DNA of 64,000 nt from Lytechinus variegatus (GCF_018143015.1 NC_054741.1:41258510-41322509), one strand, 5' to 3'; shown: positions 22,996 through 33,654, counted from the first letter of the stretch. Notes: a model not told the origin generated them from the sequence alone. Made by a program: numbers and translations.

Positions 22996-23639
22996 ATATT
23001 AGTTCAATGTCAGCCTTACCGATCACGATTTGTGCACTTTATTCTAACACTTTATTGTTCTTCATGTAAATGTAATACTCTGATTCTTGTAATTTCAATT
23101 CCATATCATATTGTTAACTTCATTGTTTCAATTGCTTTCACAGATACTTGATTGACATTGACGAGAAATGTTTTAGTAAGTATTGATTTTTCTGTTCTAT
23201 AGTAAAGGGACACAACACACCTTTCATGAAGATAACCAATATTTTTTATATAACTGTGAAGTTAAGTTAAATGTGAAAAAAATGCCTCTCTCTCTATCAG
23301 ATTGTCTTTTCTCTCTACATGTTAATATCCAGTATTTTCATCTCTTTTACCTCATACCAAACACTTTAAATGTGAGCCCAATAATAAACTTTCATTTCAA
23401 GTTTGAATCAAATTGTGAAATTGTTCACCCTGAGAAAAAGTTTATTGAAAAATACTAGAAAAAAATATTAAAAGATATTGGTGATGGTTTGAAGAAAATC
23501 CATGAATTAATTTTTTAGTTGTGTCATGATATGTGAGCAGCTCACATGTATCATACACCTGTAAATTAAAAAAGAATATCAGTGAAATGTGATACTCTAA
23601 AAATATTGATACTAGGTTTTATTGTACCTAAGTATATCG
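22996..23639. other. AT-rich DNA, no firm gene
   Basis: Contains a possible 32-nt microexon at 23144-23175 (TTTCACAG before, GTAAGT after) that I do not regard as established. Otherwise short ORFs only. Confidence 0.3.
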
Positions 23640-23977
23640 AGGGACTGTGATTTCCTTGTAAGAAATGGCATTTTATTTTTTTTAGAAAATCTTTAATTCT
23701 GTATCAGCATGTCTGAAAAATGGAAATTTTATTTCCCCATAGACTTTGTGTACTTGAAAAGTGTATTTTCACATATAAATCAATATTACGTATTGAGTAG
23801 TGATGTCACAATACTTGCGCTGGGCAAACTTTGTATCTGCCACTGAACTAGCGATGCTTTAGAATCCATACTAAGCGAAGAGATATGAGCGCAAAAAAAA
23901 TATTTCAAGGAACACATTCAACATGAATACATCCTCACCTTTCACATAATAAGCATTATTTTAAGGTTGAATGAAAT
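23640..23977. mobile_element. AGGGACAG-ended transposon, copy 4, truncated
   Basis: Left end AGGGACTGTGATTTCC and the family's early internal sequence are present. The right part is lost where a GTCTTGCCCACC segment and a GGGGGCTGTTTCATAAAG MITE begin. Confidence 0.65.
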
Positions 23978-23994
23978 TTTTGTCTTGCCCACCA

Positions 23995-24090
23995 GGGGGC
24001 TGTTTCATAAAGCTGTTCGTAAGTTAAGAGTGACTTTAAGAACGACTGGTGAACCTTTCTTACATGACACGTACGTGAAACGCCTATAGG
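23995..24090. mobile_element. GGGGGCTGTTTCATAAAG-type MITE end
   Basis: Begins GGGGGCTGTTTCATAAAGC, then GTTCGTAAGTTAAGAGTGAC and AAGAACGACTGG. This is the common terminal sequence of a MITE family of marine animals. Right border not found. Confidence 0.5.
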
Positions 24091-24921
24091 CTATGTATCA
24101 ACTCAGCGTAGCCTGCCATTATAAAAGCCCTCTCGCGGTAGGTTGCCTAGCAGTCTTGTAAGCGACGCTTGTGAGCATCCTCTCGCTCACTCTGACACTC
24201 TCTCCAATATGTATGCGATATTAGAATCCTAAAAACTAATGGAATTGTTAAAATTTAGTAAGGCTATGAGTGTTTGTCATTTACATTGACTCTCGGTGTA
24301 CCAACCTATATCGAATTTACAAGCAATTGTGGATAAGATTTAGAATTACCAGTAATTTTGATGAGTGATACAATATGCCAAAATTTATGAAAATATAGCG
24401 TAAATTATATATAGCATTTCAAAATCCTTATTTTCAATATCTTCATAATTTTTCATTGTTTTAAAAAACATCTTATTACAATTTGCATTAACTAGAATTT
24501 TCCTGAACTGTTAACGTTGGTAGGCTATTTTCTCCATCACTTAAAATGTCAGGCCTTCGAAATTAGGTTAATTTTTGTTATATTTCTAAAAGAAAATTGT
24601 CAGATTCGACTATACCATTGTTCTCCCGAAGAAGGGTTATCATCTCATAATGTGTAAATGATACATAACAATAAATCTTACAGTTACAAGTATAGCAATC
24701 CATGTTGGATAACATTTTTTACGATGAGTTTCGTAATGAAGAGAAAAATTAAGTTCTTTCTTAGCACGCGAGCTGAAGAATGATAAATTTTAGCGTGTGC
24801 AGACAGTGCTGATTGCCCTGGCTGTACGTTCAGATTATCCAGTCCGATACTGGAGTCTGGTGGTATATTCCACGTACCTTTGCCCCTTGCGATGACCACT
24901 GCAGTTTCAGTGTTTAATAAG
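24091..24921. other. Intergenic DNA, no gene seen
   Basis: Short ORFs without domains. CpG-containing stretch at 24105-24200, otherwise AT-rich. Confidence 0.35.
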
Positions 24922-25343
24922 CCAGTTCGTAGTTCCTTTCTGCGCATGATCAAAAGATTCTACGCATGATCAGAAGAAGGTCATTTGTACTAAAGTGACA
25001 TGGTGCTTTAAAATCTAATAAGATAAGCACCAACTTTGATGTCTTGATTATTCATATATTCTTTCTAATTATCGTTTTCATTTACATCCAGAAAAAACAA
25101 CAATGCTTCCACGAACAACTGGTATTTCCAACATGCTAAGATGTGCATTCAAAGTAGGAATGCAACAGATACCTTCATTAAGTGTTCATTGGTGTACTAT
25201 TCTAGTCACCTGATCTATTCAATTTCTTCATCCTGCTATGTAAGGCAAGCTTACGTAATATCTTGCTTTGAAATCTGCCTATCATAATGAAAAAAATGAA
25301 AGGTCATTTGACCAAAATTGCCCATGAAGTAACTACGAACTGG
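24922..25343 (+). mobile_element. 422-bp inverted-repeat element with CCAGTTCGTAGTT ends, copy 1
   Basis: Ends CCAGTTCGTAGTT and AACTACGAACTGG. A second copy in inverse orientation lies at 58303-58743. Target duplication not evident. No coding capacity. Confidence 0.7.
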
Positions 25344-26049
25344 TCAAAAGGAGATTGCAGGCCGGTAGAATGATAGAGGGGCAAATAATAATAGGGTAAC
25401 TTTTATTGGAGGAGAGCTTGACCATAACAGAAGGGAAGGAATAATATGAGACGGTGGAAATTTAGATTGGGACAGCTGATCTTTGAAATCTAAAAATGTC
25501 ACAAACGCAAAAACAAAGAAAGAGAGAACAGGGAGATAGGAGGAAAAGAGAAGCCCTCGCAATAAAAATATGTCAAACAGGCACTTGTCTGGGGCGAAAG
25601 TGAGTGATGATATGCCCCCACCTCCCTCCACTCCTTAGTCAATCTTGGTAGCAGAGACCTCGATTGATGAAAAATGGGCTAATGGGCTAACCCGCAGAAA
25701 AATATTGACTGATTGATTGATAAATTGATTTATTTAGCCAATACTTATAGTCACCAAAACAAAATACAGTAGCATTAAAATCATTAATCTTGAACAGGAC
25801 AGCTCGAAAACTTACAGTAGGGTCTTCATATTGTACAGAATTATAATTATGATAAAAGGTAAAATTACACAATAAACAACAGGAATTAATATTCGAAAAT
25901 AAAGAAGATAAAGAGATGGTATATACAGAAGAAGAGGAAGGAGGAGCAGGGAGCAGGGTTCAGGTGTCTCAAGCAGATCGGGAGAAAGGGGGTTACTTTT
26001 CCCACTCTTTCAAATAACCTTTACCTCAGGGGCCTGTTGGAGGGAAGGG
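25344..26049. repeat. Intergenic DNA with a probable LINE 3' end on the minus strand
   Basis: On the minus strand near 25710-25750, TATTGGCTAAATAAATC is followed by TCAATCAATCA-type repeats. This arrangement is usual at the 3' end of CR1/L2-type LINEs; the body would lie at about 25750-25900 but no RT is visible. The remainder shows nothing. Confidence 0.4.
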
Positions 26050-26062
26050 CACGCATTTCCTT

Positions 26063-26316
26063 GTAAACGCGATAACTTCAGTTTGACTTAACCTAGGCTC
26101 ATATAATATGGTGTGGATGATACTAGCATGATTCCTAGGAAGCCTATTGATTTTGAGGTCACAGTGACCTTTCATCTTGCCCTTCTGCAGTCCTTGTAAA
26201 CGCGATAATTTCAGTTTAACTTTACCTAGGGTCATATAATTTGTTGTATACGATACTAGCATGGATCCCAGGTCATCATCAAAGGTCATTTTCAGGTTAA
26301 CGTTAAAGTTTACATG
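26063..26316. repeat. 133-bp tandem repeat (two units) with a perfect estrogen response element
   Basis: Units start GTAAACGCGATAACTTCAG at 26063 and about 26196. At 26156-26170 is AGGTCACAGTGACCT, a full 15-bp palindromic nuclear-receptor site, and an AAAGGTCATTTTCAGG follows at the end. The sequence continues after the next insertion as the repeat type seen at 27731-28697. Confidence 0.65.
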
Positions 26317-26319
26317 TAA

Positions 26320-26944
26320 AGGCCACCGCACACCTTACGCATTGCCGGCGGAAGCCAAAAATTTTAGGAGGGGACAACTAAAAAGAAAAAGGTTCTCAAC
26401 CGAAAAATTTTAGGGGGGACGTAGGAAAATAAATTGACAAGCAAAAAAAAACAAAAAAAAAACAACAAATTTAGGGGGGGGACTGTCCCCCCTCCTCAAA
26501 TTTAGGAGGGGGGACACGTCCCCCCCCGCTTCCGCCGCCTATGACCTTACGACCCAACTGGTCGGCGACTGGCTTGCGACTGAGTGAGGGGAGATGAATC
26601 GCAAGGCAGTCATAAGCCTCGACACTGCACACCTTGCGATACGATCTGCGACTCACGCATGCGCTTTTGGCATAGCATCTGAGAAATTGCGCTTACTACT
26701 GCGTATGCGCGTTGTTTATCATAATACGCGTTATGCAACTCTGCTGTCTGATTGGCTGGAGGTTGGATTGAGCTTGCGATCCAGTCATAAGGATTCGACA
26801 TGTCAAATCCTTCCGATTTTCCTTGCGACTTGTCTCTGACCGGTCTGCGACGCTCAAGCTGACAAGAGCTGTGACGTCACATCTCCCCTCACTCAGTCGC
26901 AAGCCAGTCGGCGACAGGTCGCGTCGTAAGGTGTGCGGTGGCCT
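26320..26944. mobile_element. Harbinger-like MITE with TAA target duplication
   Basis: Ends AGGCCACCGCACACCTTACG and CGTAAGGTGTGCGGTGGCCT, an exact inverse. Inverted similarity continues inward (GGCGACTGGCTTGCGACTG). TAA lies at 26317-26319 and 26945-26947. Removing the element restores ACATGTAAGACTC, which matches ACATGCAAGACTC in sister repeat units at 27951-27957 and later, so the empty site is visible in the same window. Confidence 0.85.
26340..26543. mobile_element. 204-bp hAT-like MITE nested in the Harbinger-like MITE
   Basis: Ends CATTGCCGGCGGAAGC and GCTTCCGCCGCCTATG (14 of 16 paired). Perfect 8-bp target duplication ACCTTACG at 26332-26339 and 26544-26551. It contains several TTTAGGRGGGGAC motifs. 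Confidence 0.85.
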
Positions 26945-26947
26945 TAA

Positions 26948-27516
26948 GACTCTCTTATGACAAATAGCTCTGCAACCGTAAATTACTTTTCAATCACACG
27001 TAAATGTTAGATGAACTTAATATATAGTCCAGTAGATATGTGAAAAAGATGCTTGAATCTTCCAGAAAGTGAAATTTGGCATGCAGGGGTATTTTTGGGC
27101 GCTGACTTCAAAAATTGCCAGCCCCAAGTGATTTGATCATCAGGTCGGCCGCCATTTTTAAATCCAAGATGGCCACCATGAAAAATCATTAAATGTCATT
27201 TTCTTGAGTTTTGCATGCCATGTGACACTCAAATTTGGCATGTAGGGGTAATTTGAGGCACTGATTTCAAATATTACCAGCCCCCAGCAATTTGACCATT
27301 TGGTCTGCGGCAAAATGGCCGCCATCTTGAAATCCAAGATGGCCGCCATGATTTATTATTGCAATCATTCTCTCGAGTTTTATATGAACTGCGGTATTGA
27401 AATTTGGCATATAGGCTAAATTTGGGGTGCTGACTTAAAAAATTGCCGGCCCAAAGCGATTTGACGAGAAGGTCGGCCGCCATTTTGAAGTCCAAGATGG
27501 CCGCCATGAGAAATCA
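26948..27516. repeat. About 155-bp tandem repeat with YY1-like inverted pairs, first block
   Basis: After 50 bp of the preceding repeat, three to four units each have AAATTTGGCATGTAGGGGT, CAATTTGACCATTTGGTC and then GGCCGCCAT..CAAGATGGCCGCCAT. In the unit at 27315-27349 the two 15-bp arms pair at 14 of 15 positions across a 5-nt gap. The array resumes at 29081. Confidence 0.7.
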
Positions 27517-27520
27517 TTAA

Positions 27521-29080
27521 AGGACAAGTCCACCTCAACAAAAACTTGATTTGAATAAAAAAAAATTCAACAGCATAACACTGAAATTTCTTTTTTAGAT
27601 CGGATGTAAAATAAGAAAGTTATGACATTTTAAAGTTGCGCTTCATTTCACAAAACAGTTATATGCACATCTCGGTCGGTATGCAAATGAGGGAACTGAT
27701 GACATCACTCACTATTTCTTTTGTATTTTTGTCTCGCCCACCAGAGGTGAAGGCGAGACTTAGGGATCAAAATATCGTCCGTCGTCCGTCCGTCACAAAC
27801 CTGTAATGACACATAACTCCACAACCGTAAGTCGCTTTTCAACCAAACTTGGATGGTAGATGGCCCTGGGGGACCTGCATGTTATGCTGCAGTCTGAGGT
27901 CACATGGTAAGGTCAAAGGTCATTTTCAGGTCAACGTTAAAGTTTACATGCAAGACTCTCTTTTGACACCTAACTCCACAACCGTATGTCGCTTTTCAAC
28001 CAAACTTGGATGGTAGATCGACTTGGGGGACCTGAATGTTATGCTGCAGTCGGAGGTCACATGATAAGGTCAAAGGTCATTTTTAGGTCAACATTAAAAT
28101 TTACATGCAAGACTCTCTAATGACACTTAACTCCGCAACCGTAAGTTGTATTTCAGCCAAACTTGGATGGTAGATGGACTTGGGGGATCTGCATGTTATG
28201 CTGCAGTCGGAGGTCACATGGTAAGGTCAAAGGTCATTTTCAGGTCAACGTTAAAGTTTACATGCAAGACTATTATGACACCTAACTCCGCAACCGTAAG
28301 TCGCTTTTCAACCAAACTTGGATGGTAGATGGACTTGGGGGACCTGCATGTTATGCTGCAGCCGTAGGTCACATGATAAGTTCAAAGGTAATTTTCAGGT
28401 CAATGTTAATGTTTACATGCAAGACTCTTTTATGACACCTAACTCCGCAATTGTAAGTCACTTTTCAACCAAACTTGGATGGTAGATGGACTTAGGGGAC
28501 CTTCATGTTATGCTGCAGTCCGAGGTCACATGGTAAGGTCAAAGGTCATTTTGAGGTCAACATTAAAGTTTACGTGCAAGGCTCTTATGACAAGTGTTAT
28601 TCCATCCCAGACATTTCACAATGAAGTTTCAATATAATTATCTTGCGTGCCCTCGCAAATCACGATATTTCTGGATATTTTCAAAAGTGGGCGAGACACA
28701 AAGTTGCTTTTGCCTTGTGTTATGTGAAATATGAATTCTTTTTCTCGTCATTGTCATGTGAAATGAAGTTTCATTCCTCCCTGAACACGTGGAATTTCAT
28801 TATTTGAACATTCTGTGCTTCAGGCAAGTAGGTCCTAAACGTCAAATTCGTAAAAATTGAAATCAAACAATAAAAATAAAAATAGTGAGTGACATCATCG
28901 ACTCATTTGGATGTAACTGGGTCGTTCATATCACTATTCTGTTAAAAATAAGCGAAACTTTGAAATGTCATAACATTCTTTAATATTTTACATCCTAATT
29001 TGATAAAATTTTCAGCATTGTGCTTGTCTGATTTTTCTCTATTGATTCAAATCAACATTTTTCTGAGGTGGACTTGACCT
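27521..29080. mobile_element. TTAA-flanked element with about 210-bp inverted ends
   Basis: Ends AGGACAAGTCCACCTCA and TGAGGTGGACTTGACCT. Inverted similarity extends about 200 bp inward (TTGATTTGAAT; GGATGTAAAATA; TTATGACATTT). TTAA lies on both sides (27517-27520 and 29081-29084), as for piggyBac-type MITEs, although a TA duplication with a longer end is equally compatible. It split the YY1-like array. Another repeat (27731-28697) is nested in it. Confidence 0.75.
27731..28697 (+). repeat. GTCTCGCC-ended repeat with a DR1 array
   Basis: Ends GTCTCGCCCAC and GTGGGCGAGAC. Between them are five units of about 156 bp with CACCTAACTCCGCAACCGT, CCAAACTTGGATGGTAGAT and AAGGTCAAAGGTCATTTTC. Exact AGGTCAAAGGTCA is at 27910-27922, 28077-28089, 28224-28236 and 28536-28548; the fourth unit is degenerate. 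Ends resemble those of the 44989-46045 family. Confidence 0.8.
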
Positions 29081-29760
29081 TTAATGTCATTTTTTTTCAG
29101 TTTTACATGACATGTGACACTGAAATTTGGTATGTTGGGTATTTTTTAGACACTGATTTCAAATATTGGCAGCACCTAGCAGTTTGACCATTTGGTCGGC
29201 GGCAAAATGGCTGCCAGCTTGTAATCCAAGATGGCCGCTATGATATATTATTGCAATCATTTTCTCTTTTTTTATATGAACTGCTGTATTGAAATTTGGC
29301 ATATATGCTTAATTTTGGGCGCTGATTTCAAATATTACCTGCCTCAAGCGATTTGACCATTGGGTAAGCCGCCATTTGAAATCCAAGATGGCCGCCATGA
29401 AAATCATTGAACTCATTTTCTTGAATTTTACATATAATGTGCCAGTGAAATTTGTAGTATATTGATATCTGGGTGAGTTCATTTAAAAAATTGGTGGCTC
29501 CTAGCAATCTGACAATGAGCTTGGCGAGGTACCCTTTTCTGTCTGTTCTATCCTATCTACTGGTAGTAAGAATTTCATCCTAATTTATTTTTTTTAGAGC
29601 GCCTCTTTAACACACGACTCTATGGGAAATCTTTTTGGCCCCTGTTACCTCAGCTGCAAAATGGCAGCCATCTTGAAATCCAAGATGGCTGCCATTAAAA
29701 AGTATCATAATTATAACGTAGGTATTTTGAAATTTGGCATCTCGGGGTATTGAAATTTCC
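29081..29760. repeat. About 155-bp tandem repeat with YY1-like inverted pairs, second block
   Basis: Continuation of the array at 26948-27516. The last unit has a perfect inverted repeat, ATGGCAGCCATCTTG (29661-29675) and CAAGATGGCTGCCAT (29681-29695), with a 5-nt gap. Other units are less symmetric. Confidence 0.7.
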
Positions 29761-29884
29761 CCCCAGTATTCATGTTAATGAAAAAATTCTGAAATTGATA
29801 GAAATTCAATCAAAGATGAGACCGAAGCTTTCATACTTTGTCAGTTACGAAAAAGGAATTTATGTCCTGTCTTTGTTTTTATTA

Positions 29885-30690
29885 AATAATAATAATAATA
29901 ATAATAATAATATGAACATTTGTAATGCGCCGGTATCCATCATAAAAAGATGCTCATGGCACAATAAAGAAAAGAAAAGGAAAAAAGGAAGGAAGAAAGA
30001 AAGAAAAACCTACTAAAAAAAGGGGTAGAAAAACAATTACCTAAAAGCTTGCGTGAACAACCAGGTTTTAAGAGAACTTTTGAAAGTGGTGAGACAAGAA
30101 ATATTGCGGATTTCTATTGGCAGTTTATTCCATAGGAAAGGCCCAGCATGTTGAAATGATCGATCCCCCCATGAATTATGAGATTGTGGTACAGTGAGTA
30201 AGAATGAACTAGAAGACCTAAGGATGCGAGAGGGATTGTATGGAGTAATCAAGGAAGAGTTGTATTGAGGTGCAGTTATGTGAATGGAATGGAAAACAAG
30301 TAGGAGGATTTTGAATTTAATGCGCTGTACAACAGGTAACCAGTGAAGAGATTTGAGAATGGGGGGTTATGTGGTTCCTCTTGGGGGACATGGTGACGAT
30401 ACGGGCAGCATTATGTTGGAGTTTCCTAAGGCGATCTAATTGAGATTGTGAAACATTATATACTAAAGCGTTGCAAAAATCAAGACGGGATGTAATAAGT
30501 GCATGTATAATTTTTTCTGTACTAGACTTAGTGAGATACTTCCTAATGAACCCTAAATTCCGTAATTGGTACTGTACTGATCGACATATACTAGAGACCT
30601 GGGTAGACATGGACATATCAGCATCAAACATAACCCCAAGATTTCTGCACTTATCTGAAACTATGAAAATACAAAACAATTATGACCGAT
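29885..30690 (-). pseudogene. L2/CR1-type LINE, 3' part: C-terminal reverse-transcriptase region
   Basis: The minus-strand ORF at 30317-30679 has RNLGVMFDADMSMSTQVSSI and TSRLDFCNALVYNVSQSQLD, then LRKLQHNAARIV: the conserved thumb and C-terminal region of CR1/L2 reverse transcriptases. A second frame (30037-30252) carries the usual C-terminal FQHAGPFLWNKLPIEIRN and FKSSLKTWLF. About 120 bp of 3' UTR and an AAT microsatellite (29886-29911, ATT on the coding strand) end the element. The N-terminal RT and endonuclease are absent; this is a typical 5'-truncated copy with a frameshift. Confidence 0.8.
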
Positions 30691-30892
30691 TACAGTCAAC
30701 ATTGATTACGGCAGTATGTAGTTCAATCACACTTTTATACCAAGTTTTGCTTCAAATGTCCTCTCATTTTATGAAGAAAGAATGTCATGGTTATAAATAT
30801 TCTAAAATTTTATAAAAATTCAATCAAAGACGAGACAGAAGCTTTATAGTGGATTTTAAAAATATATTGTGTGAAATTCTTGTAATTGTTAA

Positions 30893-31140
30893 GTTGCCAT
30901 CATAACTTTGAGAGTTTATGGATATAGTTTATGAAATGTGGACATGAGGGTAATCAAGTATCACTGACAAGTCTTAGGTCACATGATCAAGGTCAAATGT
31001 CATTTAGGGTCAATGAACATAGTATTATATCATTATATGAATCATGTTTTTTTGTGAATAATTACTTTAGAGTAGTTTTCAAAGTCAGCACTGCTGCTAT
31101 ATTGAATTCTGTAATGCAGGCGAGACTTCCAGAGGTGCTC
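30893..31140 (+). repeat. DR1-bearing GTCTCACC repeat, right-end fragment
   Basis: One unit with CATCATAACTTTGAGAG and ATCAAGTATCACTGA, a degenerate CAAGGTCAAATGTCA, and the end motif GCAGGCGAGACTTCCAGAGG. Confidence 0.6.
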
Positions 31141-31319
31141 CATTTATTTATTTTAAACTTAAATCTATATGGAGTCCTTCTGTTGTGTTATTCAATGCTA
31201 CTAGGTAAAATTTGTATGCCTAAATTTTTCTTACCGAACCAGGCCTTTGTGTTCGGTTCGGTTCATCAGTTTGGCTACGCAGTAATGTACATGTACTACA
31301 TGTATTTGAATTAATTTTT
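31141..31319. other. Spacer, no feature seen
   Basis: AT-rich sequence between two DR1 repeats; short ORFs only. Confidence 0.4.
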
Positions 31320-32175
31320 GTCTCACCTTCATAGCAGAGCGAGACTATAGGCGCTGCTTTTCCGACGGCGGCTACGGCAGCGTCGTCAACATCAAATTTT
31401 AACCGAAAGTTAAGTTTTTGAAATGTCATAACTTAGAAAGTATATGGGACTAGTTCTTAAAACTTGGACATTATGGTTATCAAGTATTACTGAACATCAT
31501 GCCAGAGTCTGATGTCACATGTCCAAGGTCATTTAAGGTCAATGAACTTAGACCATATTGGGGGAATCAACTAATCTAACTGAAGGTTAAATTTTATTTT
31601 TTTTTTAAAGTTTTTGAAATGTCATCATAACTTAAAAAGTATATGGGACTAGTTCATGAAACTTGGACATTATGGTAATCAAGTATTACTGAATACACTG
31701 ATTGAGTCCCAGGTCTCATAAACAAGGTCAAAGGTCATTTAGGGTAAATGAACTTTGACCATGTTGGGAGGTATTTGTTGATTTTCATCATAACTTTGAA
31801 AATTTATGGATCAGACATAAGCGTAATCACGTATCACTGAACATCCTTTGTGAGTTTCAGGTCACATGACTAAGGTCAAAGGTCATTTAGGGTCAATTTT
31901 TTTGGCAATGTTGGGGGAATTAGTTGAATTGCCATCATAACTTTCAAAAATGAAGATCTAGTTCATGAAACTTAGACATTAGCGTAATCAAGTATCATTG
32001 AATATCCTATTTGAGATTCAGGTCACATGACAAAGGTCAGAGGTCATTTAGGGTCAATGAACATAGTATTTTATTATCATGTGAATTATGTTGTTTTTTT
32101 TGTAAATGACTATTCAATAGTTGTTTTTCAAAGTTATCACTGCTGTTATAATAAATGGCATAATATAGGCGAGAC
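31320..32175 (+). repeat. DR1-bearing GTCTCACC repeat, complete short copy
   Basis: Starts GTCTCACCTTC and GAGCGAGACTATAGGCGC; ends GGCGAGACTGCCAGAG. Four to five internal units of about 155 bp contain ATCAAGTATYACTGAA and AAAGGTCATTTAGGGTCA. Confidence 0.7.
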
Positions 32176-32585
32176 TGCCAGAGACGTTCCTCTTCTTTTA
32201 CAAAGCATACTCCTTTTTAAGTACATGAAGATTTCAATTCCAAGTGTTTTACAGTTGACTATTTCTAGTATACGCAATGATGTTTGAAAACATAACATAT
32301 AGAATATGATTTTTCTCTTGTCTCCCCAGAGTACATGTATACCCTTGTCCCTTGGATCTATACAAATCAAGACATCTTCACTGCTCTGTCTGTGCATTTT
32401 TTGTTCTGTAAATTAGGAGTATATTAGTAAATAATGTGATGAAATTAAATTCATTTTTTATAATTGAAATTAATTTACATTAAATCTAGAATAATGGCAT
32501 TATATTTCAAAGATGCACTTGAGGATATTGTACTCATTACATGTAATTTTCCTGGTATTACGAGGCACTTTATCCATTGCTTTTA
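32176..32585. other. AT-rich DNA, no gene seen
   Basis: No domain-bearing ORF or repeat border was recognised. Confidence 0.4.
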
Positions 32586-32589
32586 TACC

Positions 32590-33400
32590 TCCGCCCAAAT
32601 GAAGTTTGAAGGGGGTATATAGGGTACGATCGTTCCGTTGCAGATCTTGCGATTCAAAGGTATTCCTAATTATTTTTTAAATCAATTGTCATGAACCTTG
32701 GAACACATTGGCATGTGTCGGAAATTGTGTTGCCATGGTAACAGTATATTTTGGCCAAAATAAAGTAAAAATATTGCAGTTCAAACTTATTCCTCAGATT
32801 TTAACCAATTCTCATGAAGTTTTGAACACACATTGGTATTGTTGTAAAGATGTGCAAGACATATTTTTGTGTGTATTTCAGAAATTATGTTGCCATGGTA
32901 ACGACAGATATGCCAAAAGTTGGGTTAAAAACTTGCAGTTTTAATTGCTTCCTCAGTTTTCGACCAACTCTCATGAAATTTGGCTCACACATCGGTCTTG
33001 AGGTAAAGGTGTGCAAGACATATTTTGTGTGTGTTGGAAATCGTGTTGCCATGGTAGCAGCATAATATATGCCCAAATTGTGTAAAAATCTTTTGGTTCA
33101 AACTTCTTGATCAGTTTTTAACCAATTCTCATGAACTTTGACTCACACGTTGGTCTTGAGGTAAAGATGTTCAGGAGATATTTTTGAATGTGTTGGAAAT
33201 TGTGTTGCCATGGTAACAATATCTCATGTCAAATATTAGGCAAAAATCTTGTAGTTCAAACTTCATAAGTTTTTAACCAATTCTTATATTTCGCTCATAT
33301 GTAGGCCTTTGGTAAAGATGGGCAAGACATATTTTTTTTCCATGTGTTGCAAACTGTTGCCATGGTAACGACATAGGGCAGGGTATTAATCACCTTCAGT
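32590..33400 (+). repeat. About 157-bp tandem repeat with an RFX X-box in each unit
   Basis: Five units contain GTTGCCATGGTAAC at 32729-32742, 32889-32902, 33204-33217 and 33356-33369, and GTTGCCATGGTAGC at 33045-33058. Spacing is 160, 156, 159 and 152 bp. Other unit parts (TCATGAARTTTGRCTCACAC; GCAAGACATATTTTTGTG) vary more. Header: CCTCCGCCCAAATGAAGTTTG at 32588. Confidence 0.75.
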
Positions 33401-33525
33401 GATAGTTGTAGTTAGATTTTGCTGATAATAATCTGATATAATTTACAACTGTGGTGCAGTAGTCATTTGTCTTATGAAGTGAAGAATATGTTGACAATTA
33501 TATCTCTTGTGTGTAAACCTTCCAG

Positions 33526-33654
33526 CTACTTTCGAAGAAGGATTTGTGGATCCTGGTCATGGCTTTAGCTTGGATGATTTAAGTACAATAGATGGATGCT
33601 TAGAAAATGGAACATCATGTCCTGCCTTTGCTTACTATCCAAACAGTACCGTTA
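33526..33654 (+). CDS. Internal exon of an unidentified plus-strand gene, extracellular-looking
   Basis: A 129-nt open segment with a good acceptor (TGTAAACCTTCCAG) and a consensus donor (GTAAGT). Both introns are phase 1, the arrangement of exons that shuffle between secreted and membrane proteins. The 43 codons include EEGFVDPGHGFSLDDL, then DGCLENGTSCPAF, with two cysteines and potential N-glycosylation sites NGT and NST. The pattern G-x-V-D-x-G..C-L-x-x-x-x-x-C-P resembles the start of laminin-G/pentraxin-type jelly-roll modules, but this is weak. The neighbouring exons are not in the window or not recognisable, so product and length are unknown. A translated search and RNA reads would settle it. 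Confidence 0.55.

Noticed and set aside
23144..23175. 32-nt microexon with TTTCACAG and GTAAGT borders
   Set aside because: Too short to judge, no phase-compatible neighbour found; only RNA data could support it.
27315..27349. Compensating base changes between YY1-like arms of different units
   Set aside because: On checking, the unit at 27315 has a central mismatch, so the pair comparison does not show covariation.
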